Assembly: GCA_017471025.1 (NCBI GenBank) | Contig: JAFUWX010000102.1 | Coordinates: 1-52,114, forward strand | Reading direction: 5' to 3' | Length of the DNA stretch: 52,114 nt | Origin: Bacteroidales bacterium | Lineage (GTDB): Bacteria > Bacteroidota > Bacteroidia > Bacteroidales > UBA932 | In this document: piece after piece, positions 34,508 through 43,593 of the stretch | Layout of the letters: each line of letters starts with the position of its first letter | How positions within the stretch are numbered: the stretch's first letter is position 1 | Position numbers and translations under genes: made by a program | Notes under the pieces: model-generated | What the model saw: the letters and a program-made list of their open reading frames with translations, nothing else | Told to the model about the DNA's origin: nothing | The model's database searches: none

Positions 34508-35578
34508 TTACTTGTTGCTGACGACGATATACGTCGGGAAATGGTCGCTGTATCCATTGATGAAGGTACCGTTGGAGAAGGTACGCTTCGGCTGGTCTTT
34601 GTACTGGCCTTCGTCCTGGACCATGAAGGGCTTCTTGAACACGCGGCCATAGAACTTGTTCTTCACGATTGGGATGATCCGCAGGGTGCCGGCCGGGGCC
34701 TTGGCGACATGTTCGTTCACGATGAGGATATCATAGATATTCCATTCGCCACGGTAGGCCAGGGAGCCGTATCCGGCATGGAGCATGGACACGAAGGGGG
34801 AGAAGAAATCTCCGGGACCCACGTCCTCGATAAACTCCTTGCCATGCATATAGACGGCCATCGAAGGGTCGGTCGGGTTGTCGTTCATATCGCCCATCGC
34901 CACGATCTTGATGCCGGGATATTCCTCCATCAGCTCGCAGGAAGCCTCATACATAATCTCCCCGCCGCGGCTGCGCAGGTCCATGCCCTTGCCGCCGATA
35001 CGGGAAGGCAGGTGGGCCACGAAGAAGGCAAACATCTCGCCGTTCAGCAGGCCGCGGACCATGAGGATGTCACGCGTACGGAAATTCTCCTGAGATTCCT
35101 CGTCCATGTCGAATTCGATCTCGTCGCTGTCGAAGGTATAAGGGATGGAACGGCTCTCCAGGACCTGGAACTGGTCCGGACGGTACAGCAACGCCACATC
35201 CACGCCACGACGGTCGGGGCCGTCGTAATGGACGATCTGGAAGTTGGCGTCGGCGATTTCCGGCTGGGCGACCAGGTCTTCCAGCACATGGCGGTTCTCG
35301 ATTTCGCTGACACCCAGGATGGTATGCCAGACTTTGTTCTCATCCTTCATCGCCCGGATGACCTTGGCCATGTTATGGAGCTTTTTCTCATACTTGGCTT
35401 CCGTCCATTCATTGGCGCCGTCGGGAAGGTATTCATAATCGTTCTTGCCGTCGTCGTGGTAGGTGTCGAAGAGGTTCTCGAGGTTGTAGAACCCGATGAC
35501 ATAACTTCTTCCAGGGCCCGCCCAGGACAGCGGAGCCGCGAGGGCGAGAAGCAGCAAAATAGATACTAACTGTTTCAT
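34508..35578 (-). CDS. Secreted endonuclease/exonuclease/phosphatase family protein
   Basis: A 356-residue protein with a signal peptide (MKQLVSILLLLALAAPLSWA). The EEP fold is shown by IGFYNLENLFDT, GVSEIENRHVLEDL (metal-binding Glu), MGDMNDNPTDPS (Asp/Asn) and a final GYSDHFPTYIV (catalytic His). EEP proteins cut phosphodiesters of DNA, RNA, nucleotides or lipids. With a NUC1 nuclease next to it, nucleic acid or oligonucleotides are the likely substrate. It has 10 and 15 base gaps to its neighbours. Confidence 0.93.
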   Translation of the reverse strand: MKQLVSILLLLALAAPLSWAGPGRSYVIGFYNLENLFDTYHDDGKNDYEYLPDGANEWTEAKYEKKLHNMAKVIRAMKDENKVWHTILGVSEIENRHVLEDLVAQPEIADANFQIVHYDGPDRRGVDVALLYRPDQFQVLESRSIPYTFDSDEIEFDMDEESQENFRTRDILMVRGLLNGEMFAFFVAHLPSRIGGKGMDLRSRGGEIMYEASCELMEEYPGIKIVAMGDMNDNPTDPSMAVYMHGKEFIEDVGPGDFFSPFVSMLHAGYGSLAYRGEWNIYDILIVNEHVAKAPAGTLRIIPIVKNKFYGRVFKKPFMVQDEGQYKDQPKRTFSNGTFINGYSDHFPTYIVVSNK

Positions 35579-35588
35579 TTCCTTATAT

Positions 35589-36854
35589 TTACCACCATAA
35601 GTTCAGGGAAGCGGTCGGATTCTTCGGATCCTCCGCCTCGATCTTGTCTGCCAGGTCCTGCCCCAAGGCGTCGGGAAGGTTGGCGAAGAGGTCGATGCCG
35701 AGCCGTTTTTCCAGCTCGTCGATGGAGCAGAACATATCCTTGGACGGGGAAACGTCGCCGTAGTCCTTGTGGTCCAGGATGATGGCCAGGCCGCTGTAGC
35801 CGCCATAGCCGACCGTCGGGGCCAGGGCATGGCGGATGACCGCCTTGTAGTAGGCCGTCGGGACCTTGACCTTGACGCCGTTGCCATTGCTGGTCACCGT
35901 CGCCGTGGAGCCCTTGACGACGCAGCCCGTCACCACGTAGCAGGTATCCGTCCCGGCCAGCTTGGACCAGTCGCGGATCCGGCCTTCGAGCGCAGCCCAG
36001 ATCAGTCCGTTGAATTCATGGATCTGGGGCGTCATGTTCGAAGAATAGTAGGTCTGCGCATTGCCGTCGCCGACATAACGGTCGGCGGACGCAATCTGGT
36101 GCCCCCGGCCATAGACGCCAGAAGGCTTGAAGGTCCCGGTGACATCCGGCTGGGTGATGCCGGCCTGCTTGAGCAGCGGATCCATGGCCCAGGGCTCCGG
36201 ATTGGGCCGGGCCCCGGAGCCGATCAGGCTGCGGTTCATCGGGTAGGCCACCCAGATGGACAGCATGTCGGACTTGCTCCAATAGAAGGAATAATTGCGC
36301 TTGCGCACGCCGGTCACGGTCATGTAATGCGTGAAGAAGGCATAGTTGTCGCCCAGGTCCGCCTGCGGAAGCTCCAGCCAGCCGGAGGGCTGCCGGGTCT
36401 GCGGCGTGTCCGGGCCGGGGTTGTCGTCGTCGCCCTGACTGTCGTCGCCGTGCCCGTCCACCGGGGAATCGGAGGCGGGACCGTTCTGGGTGAAGGTGTA
36501 ATTGCTCATCTTTCCGCCGGAGCGGATGGTGATGACGGCCTTGCGGGTGAACTCGGACTCGTTCGGGGTGCACTTGAGCATGACGCTCGCGGTGCTTCCC
36601 TCTCCGGAGAGCGGGGTGATGGTCAGCCAGTCCTTCTGTGTCCCGTTGAAGGTGACGCTCAGGGTCCAGGATGTCGAAGCCGACACGCTGATGAACTGGC
36701 TGCCGCCTTCCCGGGCCTCCGGGTTGCGCTTGAACGACAGTTCAGGCGTCTGGGCCACCTCTTCGATGCCCAGTCCGGAGCAGGACACGGCAACCGGCAG
36801 CAGCACGACGAGCGCCGCTGCCAGGACCGCGAATATGTGGCTGCGCAGCTTCAA
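35589..36854 (-). CDS. BACON-NUC1 DNA/RNA non-specific endonuclease lipoprotein
   Basis: A 421-residue lipoprotein starting at TTG 36854 (Cys25 after PVAVS), with a BACON domain (about 36-125), an acidic Asp/Pro/Gly linker and a NUC1-type nuclease domain (about 175-410). The signature reads GRGHQIASADR (His252 is the candidate general base) followed by SSNMTPQIHEFNGLIW with the metal-binding Asn. The first residue of the usual DRGH is Gly, not Asp. The family cuts single- and double-stranded DNA and RNA. A lipid anchor and BACON domain suggest it acts at the cell surface. It starts one base after the upstream lipoprotein gene. Confidence 0.92.
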   Translation of the reverse strand: MKLRSHIFAVLAAALVVLLPVAVSCSGLGIEEVAQTPELSFKRNPEAREGGSQFISVSASTSWTLSVTFNGTQKDWLTITPLSGEGSTASVMLKCTPNESEFTRKAVITIRSGGKMSNYTFTQNGPASDSPVDGHGDDSQGDDDNPGPDTPQTRQPSGWLELPQADLGDNYAFFTHYMTVTGVRKRNYSFYWSKSDMLSIWVAYPMNRSLIGSGARPNPEPWAMDPLLKQAGITQPDVTGTFKPSGVYGRGHQIASADRYVGDGNAQTYYSSNMTPQIHEFNGLIWAALEGRIRDWSKLAGTDTCYVVTGCVVKGSTATVTSNGNGVKVKVPTAYYKAVIRHALAPTVGYGGYSGLAIILDHKDYGDVSPSKDMFCSIDELEKRLGIDLFANLPDALGQDLADKIEAEDPKNPTASLNLWW

Positions 36855-36855
36855 T

Positions 36856-39800
36856 TTACTGGATATTTATCTGCTTGAAGCAGAACTGTCCGGAAGTTTT
36901 GCTCGCATTGGAGCCGAAGTCGTTGGAAGCACCTACCGTAAAAGTAACTTCCTGGGCCTGACCGTTCCAGGTAATGACTGTGTCACCCTTCTTCTGCGCG
37001 GCTACCGTGCCGGCGGAAGCCGTAATGGTGGCCGTTTGCTCCAGACCTTTGCCCGACAGGGTAAAGGCGATGCCGGTCATAATCTGTCCGGCCGGAGCCT
37101 TCACCGTAATCTTGCCATTGGCATACATACGGATATCTTCTTCCTGGGTGCTCCCGTTAATCTTATAGATAGGTTTGGTCTGGCTGGCGCTGCCATCAAT
37201 GACGAAGGTATAACCCTGATATTCGAACTCCGAAATCTGGGCGTTGTCCTGCCACTGGTTCATCTCGGCCAGCACGGTGACCGGGATTGTCATACCCTCT
37301 ACAGGGTCCACGGAAGCATCCTCGGAAGGGTCCGTGGAAACATCCTCGGAAGGATCCTGGGAATTGTCGCCGCCGCCCTGGGCTTTCGATACAAAGTAAG
37401 CATACACGACTTCATCCTTCTTGACACCGCTGTTCGACGTGTAAGAGCCGCGATAGCCGATGAGGGTGATGACATCGCCGGCCTGCAGGCCGAGACTGGC
37501 GTAACTCTTGTCATTGGTCGCACCGTATCCCAGGTTCGTAGCCGTCATGCCATAGACATACACGGTACCTGTGGCGTCGGTCAGGTCGAAGTTGCCGTAG
37601 GTCGTATTGATGCTGCCGCCAATCGTACCGGTCAGCTGATAAAGCTGGGTAGAGGATTCGGGCGCTGCCAGGAAATCCGCGACCGTGGCAACGATTGCGT
37701 TACCCGGCTGAGGCTGCGGGTCCTGGGAATTGTCGCCACCCGGGGTGCTGCCCTGGGTGCCGAGATCCACACCGCGGCCGAAGTCCACGGACTGGGCGGT
37801 CGCCGAAGCCGTCTCGCTGACCAGCGTCAGGTCATCCAGGCGGTAAGCGCTGGCCACGGAAGCGGTGACGTAGATATACAGGGACTGGGTACCCTGCGGA
37901 ACGGTGAAATGGGAAGTAGCCAGATCCCACTTGCCTTCCGGCATGGTGCCGGCGGCGAAGGTATAATCCAGGCTTACCCAGCTGGCACCGGAACCGGTGT
38001 TGCTGACATAGACCTTGAATTCATCCTTGCTGAACTTGGAGTCAGCCTGGGTATATTTCTCGCTGCCGAAGCTCAGGGCAAAGGCCTGCGCGCCGTCCAG
38101 CGTGATGTTCTTGATGAAGAAGTAGGCGCCGTTGCCGAAGAAGAGGTTGTTGCTGCCGGAGCCGGCATACAGGGAATACTGGCTGTTGGACTGGCTGTTG
38201 GCACGGGCGGACATAGCCTTGAACTCGTAGCTGACATTGCCTGCGCCGCTACCCTGCTCGTTCTTCCAACCTTCGAACTGGTCCAGATACGGCCAGCTGG
38301 AGCCGCTTCCATAGGTATTCTTGGCGACTTCCTTGTCGAAGTTGTTCGCATAGACGGTTCCTGCCGGAGCCGGGTCCTGGGAGACCTCGGGATCCTCGCT
38401 CTGGTCCGCACCGCCGCCCTGGGTACCCAGATCGACACCCTTGCTGAAATCGACAGCCGCACCGGCCGCATCGGCGGCGCTCAGGGTCAGGTCGTCCAGA
38501 CGATAGGCGCTGGCGACGGAAGCCGTGATGTAGATATAGAGCTTGGAAGTACCGGAAGGCACGGAGAATTTCGCTGTAGCCAGGTCCCACTTGCCCTCGG
38601 GCAGACCGCCCTGGGCGAAGTCATAGTCGAGGGACACCCAGGAGGCGCCTTCGGCCGTGTTGCTCACATAGACCTTGAATTCATCCTTGCTGAACTTGGA
38701 GTCAGCCTGGGTATATTTCTCGCTGCCGAAGGTCAGGGACAGGTTCGTCGCGCCGCCCAGGGTGATGTTACGCACCTGGAAATGGTTGTTCGCGCCGAAG
38801 AACAGGTTGTTGGTGCCGGAACCGGCATAGATGGAATAATTGCCGTCGGAAGGGCTGTTCGCGCGGATGGAGATGCCGGCGAATTCATAGCTGACATTGG
38901 CTGCGCCGGTACCCTTCGGGTTCTGCCAGTTCTCGAACTGGTCGGCATACGGCCAGCTGGAACCGCTGCCGTAGGTCTGCGTGGCGGCCTCCTTGTCGAA
39001 ATTGTCGCTGTAGATTACGCCCTCAGCCGGGGTCGGATCGTCGCTGCCGCCGGGCTCCTCACCGCTGCGGGTGGTGGAGACGGTCAGGGCATCGACTTCC
39101 CAGGTACCAGCCTTACTGGCCGTGGACTTGTAAACAAAGGCGAAACGGACGGTCTTGCCGCGATAGGCGGAAATATCGATGTCGCCGGAGTTGACGAAGG
39201 TCCAGCTGGTCGGATAGACCGGGACTTCCAGCTGGATCCATTCCTCCTGCGCCTTTGTGCCGGCCTCGGAAATCCAGAAGGTCGCCTCTTCCTTGATCTT
39301 GCCGAAGTACTGTCCGGCATGGGTGAAGGAAACATAGTTGGCTTCGGTGTCGGAGAGGGTAATCTCCGGGGTGACCAGCCAGCTTTCAGAGGCATAGTTG
39401 GTGCCGCCTGCATAAGCGGTGGCCTTCATACCGTACTTGGAGTCGAAAGTCCAGACGGCGGAAAGGCCTTCGGGAAGGGTCTTGTCCTCGATGGTGTAGT
39501 CGCCCTGTCCCGCGGTCTTGAGGCTGTACTCATAGTACGGGCCCGTGATGGGCGCCTCGCCTTCGGGGCCTTCCTGGTAAATGGTGAAAGCCTTGGTAAT
39601 GAGTTTCTTGCCCACGACGAAGGTCACGGTCGCGGAACGGTTGTATTCCCCATTGGGCAGGACGGAAATCTCGATCTCCTGCGGTTTTTCGGATGCGGTG
39701 CCCGCCGTACGGCCGATGCCGAGCCAGTCGGCGTCGGTGGAAGCCGTCCAGTCACGGGTCACGGTGACATTGATTTTCGCGGCACCGCCGTCCTGGGTGA

Positions 39801-39921
39801 AAGTCAGGGATTCCTGTCCGAACTTGATGGACGGAATTCCATAGTTCCCCCGTTCCTGCTGACAGGCCGTCAGTGCGGCAAGCACTGCCAGAAGGGAGAT
39901 GAAAAAGGTTCTGAATTTCAT
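36856..39921 (-). CDS. Large modular BACON/OB-fold surface lipoprotein
   Basis: A 1021-residue lipoprotein (LTAC, Cys20). Domain order: BACON (about 29-115), a choice-of-anchor/MAM-like jellyroll (about 130-290), two near-identical jellyroll modules (about 300-495 and 520-710), an OB-fold-like domain (about 735-850; TVADFLAAPESSTQLYQLTG), a Ser/Asp/Pro linker and a C-terminal beta domain (about 880-1021). No nuclease motif is seen, so it is probably a binder or scaffold. First gene of the cluster; promoter -7 box 73 bases upstream. The frame extends upstream in the ORF sense, but 39921 is the ATG that leaves a signal peptide. Confidence 0.85.
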   Translation of the reverse strand: MKFRTFFISLLAVLAALTACQQERGNYGIPSIKFGQESLTFTQDGGAAKINVTVTRDWTASTDADWLGIGRTAGTASEKPQEIEISVLPNGEYNRSATVTFVVGKKLITKAFTIYQEGPEGEAPITGPYYEYSLKTAGQGDYTIEDKTLPEGLSAVWTFDSKYGMKATAYAGGTNYASESWLVTPEITLSDTEANYVSFTHAGQYFGKIKEEATFWISEAGTKAQEEWIQLEVPVYPTSWTFVNSGDIDISAYRGKTVRFAFVYKSTASKAGTWEVDALTVSTTRSGEEPGGSDDPTPAEGVIYSDNFDKEAATQTYGSGSSWPYADQFENWQNPKGTGAANVSYEFAGISIRANSPSDGNYSIYAGSGTNNLFFGANNHFQVRNITLGGATNLSLTFGSEKYTQADSKFSKDEFKVYVSNTAEGASWVSLDYDFAQGGLPEGKWDLATAKFSVPSGTSKLYIYITASVASAYRLDDLTLSAADAAGAAVDFSKGVDLGTQGGGADQSEDPEVSQDPAPAGTVYANNFDKEVAKNTYGSGSSWPYLDQFEGWKNEQGSGAGNVSYEFKAMSARANSQSNSQYSLYAGSGSNNLFFGNGAYFFIKNITLDGAQAFALSFGSEKYTQADSKFSKDEFKVYVSNTGSGASWVSLDYTFAAGTMPEGKWDLATSHFTVPQGTQSLYIYVTASVASAYRLDDLTLVSETASATAQSVDFGRGVDLGTQGSTPGGDNSQDPQPQPGNAIVATVADFLAAPESSTQLYQLTGTIGGSINTTYGNFDLTDATGTVYVYGMTATNLGYGATNDKSYASLGLQAGDVITLIGYRGSYTSNSGVKKDEVVYAYFVSKAQGGGDNSQDPSEDVSTDPSEDASVDPVEGMTIPVTVLAEMNQWQDNAQISEFEYQGYTFVIDGSASQTKPIYKINGSTQEEDIRMYANGKITVKAPAGQIMTGIAFTLSGKGLEQTATITASAGTVAAQKKGDTVITWNGQAQEVTFTVGASNDFGSNASKTSGQFCFKQINIQ
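37980..38730. repeat. Internal 660-bp-period duplication in the modular lipoprotein gene
   Basis: About 65 bases at 38006-38070 recur at 38666-38730 with at most a couple of changes, exactly 660 bases apart. At the protein level the whole ~200-residue module is duplicated. The two copies begin with GVIYSDNFDKE and GTVYANNFDKE. Confidence 0.9.
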
Positions 39922-39952
39922 TATTGCTGGTTTTTGTTGATGTTTCTTGCAG

Positions 39953-40001
39953 GGGTCGCCGTCCTTAGCCTGACGGATTCCCACCCAATCGTGCAAATAT
40001 A
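39953..40001 (-). promoter_or_regulatory. Promoter -7 box and structured leader of the nuclease/phosphate operon
   Basis: TATATTTG on the minus strand (40001-39994), weak -33. The leader can fold into CCGTC/GACGG (39959-39963, 39972-39976) around AGGCTAAG, inside GGGT/ACCC (39953-39956, 39983-39986). Confidence 0.55.
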
Positions 40002-40027
40002 GCAATAATTAGCCATTTTCCCTGCAT

Positions 40028-40057
40028 TTTCCTTCCTGTTTTTAAGCAAAAAAAGTC
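40028..40057 (-). terminator. Terminator of the Oar-like receptor gene
   Basis: GGCCGGGC/GTCCGGCC stem (40050-40057 with 40035-40042; one G-T pair), followed on the minus strand by seven Ts (40034-40028). It separates the receptor from the nuclease cluster. Confidence 0.85.
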
Positions 40058-40105
40058 CGGCCTTTCTGCGGCCGGGCTTTCGGTATTGGGAAGCGCTCGT
40101 TCAGA

Positions 40106-43100
40106 TTAGAAGCTGTAACGGGCGGTGATCAGCATGTTCCAGGTGGAGAAGGTGTTCTTGTAAGGTCTCCAGGAAGGCTGGGAGAAGGTATATTTGTCGC
40201 CTTCGACGACCAGGATACGGTCGGAGCTGAGCTGCTTGGGAACGCCCCAGTTGCTGTTGATCAGGTTGCCGACGTTGTTGATATCCACACCGAGGGTAAA
40301 GGTATGGACCTTCTTGCCGATGTAGAACATGAAATCCTGGGCGACCTTGACATTGATGCGGTTGACCCAAGGCATCACCAGGGCGCCGCGCTGGCTGTAC
40401 TCACCGCGATGGGCGCTGAGGTACTTGTCGCTTTCGAGGAAGGACTTGAACTCAGCCTTGTTGTCATCGCTGGCGAAGTCCATCTTCGCGAGGTCGTCAT
40501 CGGTCGGGATGTAGGTCAGGCTGATGGCGCCGCCGTCACCGGTCAGGGAGTTGTAGTTCTTGCCGGACTTCTCTGCCACCGTGTAGGAATAGCGGGTGTA
40601 GGAGTAGTTGCCGATGTAACCCAGATTGAAGCCTTCGTAGAACACACCGAGGTTGGTGGCCAGGAAGCGGCCTTCCGGGATGCGGTAGCCGATGTTCGCG
40701 ATGACACGGTTCGGGGACACATAGGTACCGTAGCCGAGTTCAGGGGTGTGGCTGCCGTTCACGTTGTAGGTCATCGTGTTGTAAGCGGAGGAAATCTGGT
40801 CGCCGATACCGTCGGAGAGGGTCTTGCTGCCACTGCGGGTGTAGGCCGCCATGAGGGAGAGGCCGAAGCCGAAGTCCTTCTGGAGTTTGGCGGTCACGGA
40901 GTAATAATGACCGAGCTTGCTGATGTCACCGACATTGTAGATGTAGTACGGATTGACCTTGCCGCCGGTGGAGTTCTTGATGCCCTCGCCGGTCACGACA
41001 GGACGGGCGCTGGGTTCGCCACCCCACACTTTCTCGCCGGTCTCTTTCTGACCCAGCTTATCGACATAGACGCCGACGAGGTCCTTGTTGTAGATTCCTT
41101 CGATGGAAGCGAGGATGCCTCCAGGGAGACGGAAGTCAGCTGCCAGGGAGGTCTTCAGGGTCGTAGGCATCATCAGGTCCTGAGCCAGGATGGTGGTACC
41201 GGTAGGAGCCGGGAGATCCTGGGCCTTGAAGGTGCCGCCATAGAGGTCGGTCAGGATGGAATTCAGGTCTTTGGAGAAGCCGGGGGTCATCGCGTTGGTT
41301 CCGTCAGGATCGATGAACTGGGCCTGCATGCAGTTGCTGTTGCCGGCGGCGGATACGATCCACACGAAGGGGATACGACCGGTGTAGATACCGGCACCAC
41401 CACGCAGGACGGCGACACGGTTGCCGAAGACATCCCAGTTGAAGCCGATACGCGGGGAGATGGTCGGGACGGAGGACGGCATGTCGGAAGTCTTGAGACC
41501 ATAGAGGGTGGTTCCCTTGGTGGCGAGGCTGGTGAATTCCTTGTTCTCGTTACCGGCGATGGTCGGATAGATCGGGAGCTCGAAACGCAGACCGGCGGTC
41601 AGTTTGAAGCGGTCGCTGAAGGAAACCTCATCCTGGAAGTACCAGGAAGCCTGCATATACTGGAAGGAAGGATAAACCTGCTTGAGGTCGTCGCGGTTGG
41701 CGTGGGTGATGGCGAAGGCGGCGGGCACGCCGGCAGCCTTGAAAGCATCCCAGCTCTCATATACATAGTAGCCGAGGCCACCCTGCATATAACCGTTCTT
41801 GGTGTCGTTCCACTCGAACTGCAGACCGGCGGTCACGTTGTGGATACCGAAGCGGACGCCGACTTCGTCAGTCGCCACGATGGTGTGGACGTCGCGGAGG
41901 TTGCCGTAAGTGAAGGGATCCGGACCGAAGGAGGTCAGGACGGCAGGGACGGGATCGTCAAGGGTCTTGCCGCTGGCATCGACGGAGGTATACTGAAGGA
42001 TATCCACGGTCGGGAAGTTGTCGCCGACGAAGCTGCGGGGCTCGTTCTGGTGGGACCAGGTGACACGGAAGAGGTTGGTCACCTTGCCGTCCAGGAAGCG
42101 GGAGTTGAGCTCACCGGCCAGGGACATGAAGTTCTGCTCCTGGAAGAAACGGCTGCTCTCGAAATACTGGGCGAAGATGGAGGTACGACCGTAGTTGTCT
42201 CTGTCATACGGGTTCGGGTTGATCGGGTTGACGGAGCTGGACGGAGAGGACGAATACTTGTTCATCGTCTGGGAGTACCGGATGTTGAACTTGTGGTTGT
42301 CGTTGATGTTCCAGTCGATACGGGCCATCACCTTCCAGTCGGGGGTGCTCAGGGAATAATCCTGATAGCGGCCGGGATCGTAGTTATAGGTAGTTTTCAG
42401 ATAATCCTTGACCTCGTCCATGAAGGCTGCGGTCGGACGGCTGACGCTCTTGTTCAGCGGATCGAAGGCGTCGCTGTCGCTGCCGCGGACATGTACGTTG
42501 GAACCCGGGGTGTTGTCCAGGGAGTATTCGAAGTTGACGAAGAAGAAGAGCTTGTTCTTCACGATGGGACCGCCGATCGTGATACCGGTGGTATTGTCGA
42601 GATAGTCAGTCTTGTTGATGTCTTCGCCGGCCACCTTGTAACCGGTGACATAGTTGCTCTTGTAATAGTTATAGACGGAAGCGTGCCATTCGTTGGAACC
42701 GCTCTTGGTCACGGCGTTGATGGAACCGCCGGTGAAACCGGACTGGCGGACATCGAAAGGCGTGACGTTGACGCTCATCTGCTCAATGGCGTCCATGGAG
42801 ATCGGGGCGCCGCCTGCAGGCAGGTTCTGACCGATACCGAAGGCGTTGTTGAACGCAGCACCATCGACCGTCACATAAGAGGAACGGTAGTTACCGCCGC
42901 CGATCGCCAGACCGTTGGAGGTCACGACCGCCTGCGGGGTGAGCTTCAGGACATCGTTCAGCGCACGGCTGGACGTCGGGAGCGTCTGCATGGTCCGCTG
43001 GCTGATGGCCGTACCGGCACCGGGACGGGTCATGCTGGTGTTGTTGCTGCCCTCCGCGGTGAAGACCGCCGCTTCGAGGCCCATGCTTTCCACCTCAAGG

Positions 43101-43423
43101 ATGGCATTGACGGTAACGATGTCACCCAGGGTGGCATACACGCCCGTGTTTTCTACCTTGCGGTAGCCGAGCATCTCCACAGTAACGGTGTAAGGGCCGC
43201 CAGGGGTAACGGCATTGATCCGGTAGTTACCGTCGGCATCTGTCACCGTGTAGTAGTTGGAACCAGAGGGCACGTGGGTCGCAATGACGGGTGCTCCGGC
43301 CACAGGGCCTTCCGCATCGGTGATGCGGCCAGCAAGGGTAGAAGTCGTCACCTGAGCATAGGCGACAGTTCCCGCTATCATCGAAAGGACGGCGAGAATG
43401 ACAAGCTTAATCGAATGTTTCAT
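40106..43423 (-). CDS. Oar-like TonB-dependent receptor
   Basis: A 1105-residue outer-membrane protein from the ATG at 43423 (signal MKHSIKLVILAVLSMIAG). It has an N-terminal carboxypeptidase-like domain (TLAGRITDAEGPVAGAPV), a plug with MQTLPTSSRALNDVLKLTP, DVRQSGFTGGSINAVTKSGS and a barrel ending RYSF. This is the Oar/OmpA-like receptor group; the substrate is unknown. It has its own promoter (43451) and terminator (40028), so it is not part of the nuclease operon. A start further upstream would use codons in the promoter. Confidence 0.92.
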   Translation of the reverse strand: MKHSIKLVILAVLSMIAGTVAYAQVTTSTLAGRITDAEGPVAGAPVIATHVPSGSNYYTVTDADGNYRINAVTPGGPYTVTVEMLGYRKVENTGVYATLGDIVTVNAILEVESMGLEAAVFTAEGSNNTSMTRPGAGTAISQRTMQTLPTSSRALNDVLKLTPQAVVTSNGLAIGGGNYRSSYVTVDGAAFNNAFGIGQNLPAGGAPISMDAIEQMSVNVTPFDVRQSGFTGGSINAVTKSGSNEWHASVYNYYKSNYVTGYKVAGEDINKTDYLDNTTGITIGGPIVKNKLFFFVNFEYSLDNTPGSNVHVRGSDSDAFDPLNKSVSRPTAAFMDEVKDYLKTTYNYDPGRYQDYSLSTPDWKVMARIDWNINDNHKFNIRYSQTMNKYSSSPSSSVNPINPNPYDRDNYGRTSIFAQYFESSRFFQEQNFMSLAGELNSRFLDGKVTNLFRVTWSHQNEPRSFVGDNFPTVDILQYTSVDASGKTLDDPVPAVLTSFGPDPFTYGNLRDVHTIVATDEVGVRFGIHNVTAGLQFEWNDTKNGYMQGGLGYYVYESWDAFKAAGVPAAFAITHANRDDLKQVYPSFQYMQASWYFQDEVSFSDRFKLTAGLRFELPIYPTIAGNENKEFTSLATKGTTLYGLKTSDMPSSVPTISPRIGFNWDVFGNRVAVLRGGAGIYTGRIPFVWIVSAAGNSNCMQAQFIDPDGTNAMTPGFSKDLNSILTDLYGGTFKAQDLPAPTGTTILAQDLMMPTTLKTSLAADFRLPGGILASIEGIYNKDLVGVYVDKLGQKETGEKVWGGEPSARPVVTGEGIKNSTGGKVNPYYIYNVGDISKLGHYYSVTAKLQKDFGFGLSLMAAYTRSGSKTLSDGIGDQISSAYNTMTYNVNGSHTPELGYGTYVSPNRVIANIGYRIPEGRFLATNLGVFYEGFNLGYIGNYSYTRYSYTVAEKSGKNYNSLTGDGGAISLTYIPTDDDLAKMDFASDDNKAEFKSFLESDKYLSAHRGEYSQRGALVMPWVNRINVKVAQDFMFYIGKKVHTFTLGVDINNVGNLINSNWGVPKQLSSDRILVVEGDKYTFSQPSWRPYKNTFSTWNMLITARYSF

Positions 43424-43450
43424 TGATAGGGTAATGATGATTTTGTTCCG

Positions 43451-43458
43451 CAAATATA
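43451..43458 (-). promoter_or_regulatory. -7 box of the Oar-like receptor gene
   Basis: TATATTTG on the minus strand, with TTTT about 20 bases upstream as a weak -33 box. Confidence 0.6.
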
Positions 43459-43527
43459 ATATAATCTGACAAACCTTAAAAATAAAAATCGTTTCAGTAA
43501 AAAAAAGTAGCACATCATGCAGATTTT

Positions 43528-43559
43528 TTTGGCAATCCGACAGATTGTCCCTAACTTTG
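43528..43559 (+). promoter_or_regulatory. Promoter of metK
   Basis: TTTG (43528-43531), 20 bases, TAACTTTG (43552-43559); consensus match. The transcript starts about 100 bases before the metK ATG and contains the riboswitch. Confidence 0.85.
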
Positions 43560-43593
43560 TAGTCCTTTACCCTTACCGGAAAGGATATGTTAA

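Noticed and set aside
36502..40002. Very long plus-strand ORF (1166 codons) opposite the modular lipoprotein, and similar long antisense ORFs at 31451-34489, 40304-43426, 14156-16495, 9053-10966 and 3072-4820
   Set aside because: They are antisense shadows of clear genes. High GC and strong codon bias remove stop codons from the opposite strand. None shows a recognisable domain.
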